10,563 nt of DNA, taken from JBEKZQ01 sp049509675 (GTDB taxonomy: Bacteria > Planctomycetota > Planctomycetia > Pirellulales > Thermoguttaceae). Positions 1-5,760 of the stretch are shown in pieces. The position numbers and the translations under genes are program-made. The DNA is taken from the NCBI GenBank assembly GCA_049509675.1, contig JBEKZQ010000213.1, forward strand, positions 1-10,563, read 5' to 3'. Below the pieces are notes generated by a model that saw only the letters and a list, made by a program, of their open reading frames with translations, did not search any database and was not told the DNA's origin. How positions within the stretch are numbered: position 1 is the stretch's first letter; the number at the start of each line of letters is the position of its first letter.

Positions 1-1
1 C

Positions 2-2662
2 ATTGTTCTTTCCCAGCAGGGCGCCTCTGTTTGCTGCGGGGCGGAGGTGTGCAATATCAAGGTGGTCACGGACGCCAACCCGGATTACACCGACATGGGC
101 AGCATGATCCACAGCATCACGTCGAACTGGCCGCAGACCAAGGACAAGTGCTGGGCCCTATGGTATTGGAACCACGTCGCCCGGCGGCAAACGGCGCCGA
201 TGATCCAGCACGGGCTGGAGGTGACCGACCCGATCCGGCAGTTCAACGACTACGGTTACACGATGTGCAGCACCATTTCCGGCGTCAATTGCGGCATCTG
301 GGGCGCGATGGGCCTGAAGGTGAAATTCTGGGACATCAGCCTGCACACGGTGCCGGAAGTGGAGTACGCCGGCCGCTATCACATGTACGACAATTCGCTC
401 TCGGCCATCTATACGCTCTGCGACGGCACGACGGTCGCCGGCGTGAAAGACATCGGGGCTGACGGCGCCTGCGAGGCCAGCCACGGCAAGACGGAGGCCG
501 GCCACGTGGCCCGCTATCACTGCCTCAACGCCACCAGCGCCAACGGCTTTTTGACCGGCTGCGACACGATCCGCAGCGTGGCCGAGGAGTACCGCTGTTT
601 CAACCCGCGGGGACTGAAGTTCCGCTACTACTTCAACCACTGGGACCTCGGTCACCGATTCATCCTCAACCTGCGCGACAACGAGGTGTATACGCGGCAC
701 TATCATCGCATGGATGGGGGAAGTCCTCAAACGACGTCCCAAGATAAACGCGACCAGTACGTCGCCGATCCGGCCTGGTTCGTTCCCAACCAGGGCAAGG
801 ACCCCGAGAGCGCCAATCCGCGTTACCACATCCGCGGCAACGGGGTGCGAATTTGGACGCCGGCATTGACGGCTAGGGCCTTGGTCCGCAGCGCCCGCTC
901 GATGATCGGCCTGAAAGCGGTTGAACCGGTCGGTGTCCAGCCCGTCGGGGCGGGCCGGCCGGGCCACGTCGTCTTCAAGGTCGAGGGGGCCAACGTCATC
1001 ACCAGCATGATCGTCAAGGGCTTGTTCCGGCGCGGCAGCGGCGACGATCGCAACGCCGTTTCCGTCAGCACCACCAACGGCCTGCGCTGGAAGGAGGTTT
1101 GGACGAATGACCGGACCGGCGAAACCCCGGCGAAGATCAAGCTGCTGGACGAAGTCAACGGGGCCTACGAAGTTCTGGTCAAGGTGGAATTGATGGGCAA
1201 GGCCGCGGCGGCCGACGCGCAACTGAAGCAGATCGCGTTCGAGACGCGCACCATGCTTAACAGCAAGACGCAGCCGAGCCTGCGGCTGGGCAAGAACACC
1301 ATCTACGTGGGCGCCGGCGAGCAGACCGAGTCGATCGTCCTCTGGCCGGATCTCCAGGGCGCCAGCTACAGGCCATACGTGGTCGAGGAGCAGAACGTTC
1401 AGACGGCCGCAAAACATCCCGAATACATGGGCGCCATGTTCGCGGAAAAGGGCGGCGAGGAGGCCTACGTGGTCTTCAAGATCGACGCCCCGAGCAACAT
1501 CACGCGATTCACCTATGGCGGCCGTTTGTACAATCGCGGAGCGAAGGCCCACATCGACTTCCTGCACTCGTTCGACGGCGGCAAGACCTGGACGCAAAGC
1601 TACTCGTTGACCGACACCACGCCGCCCTGGGACGTAATCCACTATGAAAAAGTGCAGGACATTCCCCCGGGCACTCGCTCGGTGCTCTGCAAGTACCGCT
1701 GGAATGCCAGCGAAGCGGGCGCCAACGTGTGCAGCCTCTATGCCGTGCGGATGGAGGCCAATCATCTCCCGACCGAGGCCGGGTTCGGCCCCATGGAAGT
1801 GACCTTCACCTGGAAAGAACGGCAGACGGATTACTCGCTGGTCACCCGCAGCCACACGCAGCTCGTGGAAGAGGCGCCGCTGTGCTATACGATCAACGTC
1901 GGCGGTGCGGACCATCCGGTCGTCGATTCGTTGACGGTCAATCTCAAGGGCGCGCGAACCACGGCGGACGGCAAGCCCGCCGCGGTCAAGTACGGCTACT
2001 CGGACGGCAAGGACGCCGGTGGCCGGAAGTTCCGCGACCGCTGGGCAACCTACGGCAAGAATCTCGCCGAGGGCAAGCCTTACACGTGTACCATCCCGTC
2101 GGAGACCGGCTGGGGGGCCGGCGATCCCGACGGCAAGGTCCTGACCGACGGCATCGTGGGCTCGCCGTACACAGGCGGCATCGCCTACCAATTCGGCGCC
2201 CTCTGGAAGCAGGGGCAGAAGCCGCTGGTGACCGTCGACCTCGGCAAGGTCGAAACGTGCGCCGCCTTCTGCATCCAGACGGGCGGCTATCCCTTCTGGG
2301 ACGCACTCCAGGGCGAAGTGAAGGACCAGGTCGAAGTATTCACTTCGGGCGACGGAAAACGCTATGCCAGCCAAGGGTTCTTCGACTTCAATCTGCGCTG
2401 GAAGGACCTGCCGGCCAACCACGCGTGGCCTGATGAAGAGGCTATCCGGGGGCACAACTACGTCCTGACGCCCGGCAAGCCGATCGAGGCGCGTTACGTG
2501 CGATTTGCCATCGCGCCGGCTCGATTCCTCTCGATCAGCGAGGTGCAAGTGCTCGATGCGGTCAAGTATGAGCCGTTCGACCTGAAACTCGCGTTGCCCG
2601 ACGGCACGGACCGCTCCGACATCACACGGTCTTGTCCGAAGCACGTGGCCTCGACGGAATGA
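2..2662 (+). CDS. Large exported protein: transglutaminase-like, Asp-box repeats, discoidin-like C-terminus (5'-partial)
   Basis: The frame is open from base 2, so the true start lies upstream. A GTG at 47 is available but probably internal, because the residues before it (IVLSQQGASVCCGAEV) look like the end of a signal peptide. Numbering from GTG47, residues ~65-120 resemble a transglutaminase-like core: Cys74 in YTMCSTIS, His100 in LHTVPEVEY and Asp115 in MYDNS give the Cys-His-Asp order. Residues ~306-405 and ~472-573 look like two copies of one beta-sandwich unit. The second carries a clean Asp-box (SFDGGKTW, ~508) and the first a degenerate one (STTNGLRW, ~341). Residues ~690-835 resemble an F5/8 type C (discoidin) carbohydrate-binding fold (VTVDLGKV, ARYVRFAI, ISEVQVLD). 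The protein is probably secreted or periplasmic and binds or processes a polymer, but the substrate is unknown. Domain calls are by eye, and catalytic activity of the transglutaminase-like part is unproven. Confidence 0.85.
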   Translation: MVLSQQGASVCCGAEVCNIKVVTDANPDYTDMGSMIHSITSNWPQTKDKCWALWYWNHVARRQTAPMIQHGLEVTDPIRQFNDYGYTMCSTISGVNCGIWGAMGLKVKFWDISLHTVPEVEYAGRYHMYDNSLSAIYTLCDGTTVAGVKDIGADGACEASHGKTEAGHVARYHCLNATSANGFLTGCDTIRSVAEEYRCFNPRGLKFRYYFNHWDLGHRFILNLRDNEVYTRHYHRMDGGSPQTTSQDKRDQYVADPAWFVPNQGKDPESANPRYHIRGNGVRIWTPALTARALVRSARSMIGLKAVEPVGVQPVGAGRPGHVVFKVEGANVITSMIVKGLFRRGSGDDRNAVSVSTTNGLRWKEVWTNDRTGETPAKIKLLDEVNGAYEVLVKVELMGKAAAADAQLKQIAFETRTMLNSKTQPSLRLGKNTIYVGAGEQTESIVLWPDLQGASYRPYVVEEQNVQTAAKHPEYMGAMFAEKGGEEAYVVFKIDAPSNITRFTYGGRLYNRGAKAHIDFLHSFDGGKTWTQSYSLTDTTPPWDVIHYEKVQDIPPGTRSVLCKYRWNASEAGANVCSLYAVRMEANHLPTEAGFGPMEVTFTWKERQTDYSLVTRSHTQLVEEAPLCYTINVGGADHPVVDSLTVNLKGARTTADGKPAAVKYGYSDGKDAGGRKFRDRWATYGKNLAEGKPYTCTIPSETGWGAGDPDGKVLTDGIVGSPYTGGIAYQFGALWKQGQKPLVTVDLGKVETCAAFCIQTGGYPFWDALQGEVKDQVEVFTSGDGKRYASQGFFDFNLRWKDLPANHAWPDEEAIRGHNYVLTPGKPIEARYVRFAIAPARFLSISEVQVLDAVKYEPFDLKLALPDGTDRSDITRSCPKHVASTE

Positions 2663-2681
2663 GTCGAGAGTCGAGAGAACG
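2661..2681. repeat. Short heptad direct repeat in the intergenic gap
   Basis: Two exact copies of GAGTCGA (2661-2667 and 2668-2674) are followed by a partial third (GAGAACG). The first copy overlaps the TGA stop of the upstream gene. Seven-base phased repeats in gaps recall the short tandemly repeated repetitive (STRR) sequences known from cyanobacteria. A second heptad array lies at 8586-8620. The copy number here is very small, so chance is possible. Confidence 0.4.
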
Positions 2682-2695
2682 TACTTCGCGCTACC

Positions 2696-2701
2696 AAGGA
2701 G
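2696..2701 (+). promoter_or_regulatory. Ribosome binding site that sets the nucleoside hydrolase start
   Basis: AAGGAG lies 8 bases before ATG2710. It decides between ATG2710 and the upstream in-frame TTG at 2632. The TTG would add 26 residues in front of the twin-arginine signal and overlap the previous gene, so ATG2710 is preferred. Confidence 0.7.
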
Positions 2702-2709
2702 CGTTCATT

Positions 2710-3879
2710 ATGAAGCAAGCAGAATCAGCATCCCGCCGCCGGTTTTTGATCGGTATGGGAGGCGGCTTGGGTTTGCGAAGCATCCTCGGCCACTGGGCGC
2801 CTTCCATTGCCGGTGTGGAGCAAGAGTGCCGGGCTGCCTCGTTTTCGAAAGGGCTGAAACCCATCCCGTTCATTCACACGACGGACCTCTACAACCCACC
2901 GCAAGACCCGGATGACCATGTTGATCTGGCCACCGTTTACGCATTGCCTGAATTGGATCTGCGGGCCGTCATTCTTGATCCGACCCGCAAGTTCGTCGCG
3001 CAGCTCGATCCGGGCTTCGTTCCGGTAGCCCAGATGAACTATCTCACCGGACGCGCCGTGCCGGTGGCTGCCGGACCGATCGATCCGCTGCGGTCATCGT
3101 CGGACACTGCGACGGATCGTCCCCACCGCGAACAGGCGGGCATCGGACTGCTGTTGGACACGCTCGGTCGCAGCGAAGAGCCCGTGCTCGTATCGGTGGT
3201 CGGCTCCGCGCGCACCATCGCGGCGGCCTGGAACCGCGAGCCGAAGCTGCTCCAGCAGAAGGTCCGGGCGGTCGTGGTCAATGCCGGAGCGACCTCGGGA
3301 AAGCCGGAAGCCGAGTGGAACGTGCAGCTTGATGTCCAAGCCTGGATCGCGCTCTGCCGAAGCGGCCTGCCGATCGAGTGGTATCCCTGCACGGGCGCGC
3401 ATGGTCCCACGGACCTCGACCCGCACAACACCTACTGGTCGGCGAGCCATCGGCAATTGTTCGCGGATCTCCCTCAGCCTCTCCGGGCATATTTCGACTA
3501 TGCCTTCAACCATCATGCCCGAGGCGACATCATCCGGGCTTTGTCGGTGTTGGGTTCCGGCGCTTCCTGGGAAAAAGTCCTCTCAGACCGCAGGAACATG
3601 TGGTCCACCGCCTCGCTCGTCCTGGCCGCTGGTCGGGTATTGGCACAGACTCCTGACGGGTGGCGGTTCGTCGCCAAGGATCGGGCCAATGGGTTGAAGC
3701 TGCAATTACTGGAGATGCTGCCCATCGCTTGCCAAGTGGATGATCGCGGAGCTGTCCGCTGGTCTTTCAAGCCGGGGCCGGGCAACATCAGGATCTTCCA
3801 CCGTAATCCTGCTGAAGAACATGTCCGTGCCATGGCTGAGGCCACCAACGCGCTGCTACGGCAGATGCCGCTGGGTTGA
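2710..3879 (+). CDS. Tat-exported nucleoside hydrolase-like protein (IUNH superfamily)
   Basis: A 389-residue protein starting at ATG2710. The N-terminus has a twin-arginine signal (SRRRFLIG, residues 8-15) and a glycine-rich hydrophobic stretch, so export in the folded state through Tat is likely. Residues ~56-79 match the Asp-rich N-terminal motif of inosine-uridine nucleoside hydrolases in modified form (TTDLYNPPQDPDDHVDLA; Asp59, Asp66, Asp68, Asp69), which in the family binds calcium and ribose. Residues ~158-220 follow the family's second block: VSVVGSARTIAAAW, a VVVNAG strand, then Asn204 and Asp208 in EWNVQLD. The late His-Asp pair of classic enzymes is not obvious. The matching place reads MWSTASLVLA (~residue 297 on), so the enzyme may act on an unusual substrate or be inactive. 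It lies 47 bases after the discoidin-like gene and is probably co-transcribed with it. The superfamily call is fairly firm; the substrate is unknown. Confidence 0.82.
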   Translation: MKQAESASRRRFLIGMGGGLGLRSILGHWAPSIAGVEQECRAASFSKGLKPIPFIHTTDLYNPPQDPDDHVDLATVYALPELDLRAVILDPTRKFVAQLDPGFVPVAQMNYLTGRAVPVAAGPIDPLRSSSDTATDRPHREQAGIGLLLDTLGRSEEPVLVSVVGSARTIAAAWNREPKLLQQKVRAVVVNAGATSGKPEAEWNVQLDVQAWIALCRSGLPIEWYPCTGAHGPTDLDPHNTYWSASHRQLFADLPQPLRAYFDYAFNHHARGDIIRALSVLGSGASWEKVLSDRRNMWSTASLVLAAGRVLAQTPDGWRFVAKDRANGLKLQLLEMLPIACQVDDRGAVRWSFKPGPGNIRIFHRNPAEEHVRAMAEATNALLRQMPLG

Positions 3880-4776
3880 CGGAGCCGTGAACCAACGATC
3901 GAGCCTCAGGCAGCACGCCACCGTTAGGCAACTCACCCCCGCGCCGCTCAGAACGTCGCTGAGGAAGTGCGCGCCGCTTTCGATCCGTTGGCAGGCAACC
4001 AGGACGGCCAAGAGCAGAAACAGCCGGCGGCCCCTGGGATAGAGCGCCATGAGCGCGAGCGCCAAGCCGGCGGCCGTGGCGGTGTGGCCGGAAGGAAGGC
4101 TCTGGCTGACATTCTTCACGGGCAGCCACCGGCCGAAGGTCGTGCATACGCCGTAATGGAAATCAAAGTTTTGCGGGCGGGTCCGCGCAAGGAGCGTCTT
4201 CGCGCCGTTCGCCGCCAGGGCCGAGAGCAGCACGCAGGCCAGCACCCACCACAGCCTCCGGCGGCGGGACGGATCGAGCCGGTGGATCGCAAACAGCACC
4301 ACGAAAGTCCCCGCGGCATCTCCAAATGCGGCGAACGGTTCCAGAACGCCGTGCAGAAAGCTCGGACACTTCCGGGCCACGCACCACTGCGACAGGCTGC
4401 AATCGATACTCAGTGCGGCCGCGGCAGAGAGCAGGAACCCCAGGTACAACAGTCGCAATCGGCTCTCGGTCAAATCGGGGCCGGAGGCCGCCGGGAGATC
4501 CTTGCTCCCCAGCAGTCTCCGCGCGCAGCAATGCGCGACCGACAACACGCTCACCACAACGCCCGCGGCAAGATAGCCGGAAACCGTTCCTGCCGTCGCA
4601 TAGTGAACGACACGTGCGACGGTCCGATCCTGGTCGCTGCGCCGGCCCTCTGAGAGCAGCGCGCCCGCAAAGACCGCCGCTCCGCAGATGCTCCAGGCGG
4701 CCAGGAAAAGGTACGGTATGTACCGCTCCAGTGCTTCCGGAGCGGGAAATCTCAGTTTGTTTCCGACATTTCTCAT
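3856..4776 (-). CDS. PAP2-family membrane phosphatase
   Basis: A 306-residue integral membrane protein with several hydrophobic segments (about residues 20-43, 60-82, 108-124, 154-165, 176-190, 232-246, 251-262, 275-291). All three motifs of the PAP2 / lipid phosphate phosphatase signature are intact: Lys193-x6-Arg200-Pro201 (KTLLARTRP), Pro228-Ser-Gly-His231 (PSGH), and Arg264-x5-His270-x3-Asp274. The family dephosphorylates lipid phosphates such as phosphatidate, phosphatidylglycerophosphate or undecaprenyl pyrophosphate at the membrane; sequence alone does not say which. Its ATG overlaps the TGA of the LysE gene (ATGA, 4773-4776), so the two are translationally coupled. The last 24 bases overlap, antisense, the end of the nucleoside hydrolase gene. 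The C-terminal tail after the last helix is short and not conserved-looking. Confidence 0.9.
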   Translation of the reverse strand: MRNVGNKLRFPAPEALERYIPYLFLAAWSICGAAVFAGALLSEGRRSDQDRTVARVVHYATAGTVSGYLAAGVVVSVLSVAHCCARRLLGSKDLPAASGPDLTESRLRLLYLGFLLSAAAALSIDCSLSQWCVARKCPSFLHGVLEPFAAFGDAAGTFVVLFAIHRLDPSRRRRLWWVLACVLLSALAANGAKTLLARTRPQNFDFHYGVCTTFGRWLPVKNVSQSLPSGHTATAAGLALALMALYPRGRRLFLLLAVLVACQRIESGAHFLSDVLSGAGVSCLTVACCLRLDRWFTAPSTQRHLP

Positions 4777-5399
4777 TTCCAGATCATGGCTATTGCTGCA
4801 TCATGGACGAACTTCACGCCGAATCCCAGCAACATCACAGCACAGATCGCAGATATGACCTTTTGACTTCGGTCCCCCAATGCCTGCGAACCCTTGAATC
4901 CGGCGAAGGACAACACTTCCAGCCAGCCCAGGTCGCACAGCCAGTGAACGAGGGCAAACAGGACCAAGGCCAGGATGCCAAATTCTATCGCTTGGCTCGT
5001 CAGGGTCAGTCCGACCGTTGCCCACCACAAAATGAAGTAAGGATTGGCTCCGCTCAGCACGACGCCGATCCAAAAGGGATGTCGTTCTACCGAGGCCGAC
5101 TGTTCGGTCTCCGACTTTGGCAGACTTGCCAGCAGTTGCACGCCCATCAATAGCAACAACACGCCCCCGACAAGACCGATCCCCGCTCGAATTCCCTTCG
5201 ATTCAAGAAAGATGCCAAGCCCCGTAGCCAATAGAACGATGAGTGGAAGTTCAACCAGGATATGGCCGATGCAAATCCACGCACCAGCATGGCGGTTGCG
5301 CTCCCCGGCTGCCAACGTGGCCGCCGTGATCGGGCCGGGAGCCATCACGCCGGAAAGCGAAATGCCGACGATGGTGAAGATGAAAGTCAGCAAGGCCAT
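4773..5399 (-). CDS. LysE/RhtB-family amino-acid exporter
   Basis: A 208-residue protein of typical family length with about six hydrophobic segments (residues ~5-30, 40-66, 72-92, 112-132, 138-156, 183-200). The N-terminal GVMAPGPITAATLAAG, with Pro21-Gly22-Pro23 in the first helix, is the hallmark of LysE/RhtB exporters, and the SGANPYFILWW segment (Asn119-Pro120) is the usual second-half motif. The family exports amino acids or related small molecules by proton exchange; the substrate cannot be read from sequence. The ATG at 5399 is preceded by AGGAGG (5414-5419) at 14 bases, a rather long spacing. The stop overlaps the start of the PAP2 gene, so both belong to one leftward operon. A possible small ORF ends 13 bases inside this gene. 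Confidence 0.88.
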   Translation of the reverse strand: MALLTFIFTIVGISLSGVMAPGPITAATLAAGERNRHAGAWICIGHILVELPLIVLLATGLGIFLESKGIRAGIGLVGGVLLLLMGVQLLASLPKSETEQSASVERHPFWIGVVLSGANPYFILWWATVGLTLTSQAIEFGILALVLFALVHWLCDLGWLEVLSFAGFKGSQALGDRSQKVISAICAVMLLGFGVKFVHDAAIAMIWK

Positions 5400-5515
5400 G
5401 CTCGGCTGGTTTTCCTCCTGGCAATTGTGGTCACGGTCTGGTCAATGCGATCCCCTTTCAGCGGAAAATACTCTCCTTCCATCAGATCATACACCCGCAC
5501 GTAGTATTGTGCCAC
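5387..5515 (-). CDS. Possible small protein upstream of the LysE gene
   Basis: A 42-codon frame from GTG5515 to TGA at 5387, with a TAG stop two codons before the GTG. The residues do not look like random read-through (AQYYVRVYDLMEGEYFPL, then KGDRIDQTVTTIARRK) and the codons are mostly G-first and GC-ending. It overlaps the first 13 bases of the LysE gene, and the AGGAGG for that gene lies inside it, as in coupled genes. Against it: a GTG start, only a weak GGTGG ribosome site, and no family I recognise. It could be a real small protein, the end of a decayed gene, or chance. Confidence 0.35.
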   Translation of the reverse strand: MAQYYVRVYDLMEGEYFPLKGDRIDQTVTTIARRKTSRAWPC

Positions 5516-5536
5516 GTGCTACCACCAGTCTACAAT
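5507..5536 (+). promoter_or_regulatory. Weak sigma70-like promoter candidate for the ABC operon
   Basis: TTGTGC (5507-5512) and TACAAT (5531-5536) are separated by 18 bases. The -10 matches the consensus at five of six positions, the -35 at only three. A second -10-like TATACT at 5649-5654 has no matching -35. Planctomycete promoters are poorly defined, so this is only a candidate. Confidence 0.2.
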
Positions 5537-5656
5537 GGCGGAATGCTGATTGCTGCTGTTTCGTTGGCCATCGGGGCCGGACGAGCAAGCAGTGGAGAAG
5601 CCGATCATGTACCGTACCGGAATCGTCCTCATCCCGGCCGAAAAGTGGTATACTAC

Positions 5657-5678
5657 CGGATTGTAGTGCTACGATCCG
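5657..5678. promoter_or_regulatory. 22-base dyad, possible operator
   Basis: The halves CGGATTGTAG and CTACGATCCG pair over ten positions with one T-G mismatch, around a two-base centre (TG). The dyad begins three bases after the TATACT hexamer and about 80 bases before the ABC start. The position suits a repressor site. As an RNA it would be a short hairpin, but no T-run follows, so it is not an intrinsic terminator. Confidence 0.3.
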
Positions 5679-5760
5679 CGACTTATGGCTGCGGTTTGGA
5701 TCATCTCGAACCGTGCATGAATAAGGTACGTTTTATCTGAGTTGCTCCCGCAATCGGATC

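Larger units (their letters stand above)
5400..5760. other. Intergenic region between the LysE operon and the ABC gene
   Basis: This 361-base gap separates divergent operons. It carries the LysE ribosome site and a possible small ORF on the - strand (5387-5515). On the + strand there are two weak -10-like hexamers (TACAAT 5531-5536; TATACT 5649-5654), a 22-base dyad (5657-5678), and a short open frame (5550-5666) that ends in MYRTGIVLIPAEKWYTTGL from ATG5607, with high GC at third positions but no recognised family. A 77-codon frame at 5507-5740 looks like shadow. No RNA gene or terminator is evident. Confidence 0.5.

Noticed and set aside
158..2644. 828-codon open frame on the - strand
   Set aside because: It lies entirely antisense to the discoidin-like gene. 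It is Arg/Val/Gly-rich with no recognisable motif, the usual antisense shadow in high-GC DNA; the + strand frame shows clear domains.
5507..5740. 77-codon + frame before the ABC gene
   Set aside because: Composition is not coding-like, there is no ribosome site, and it overlaps a competing frame on each strand.
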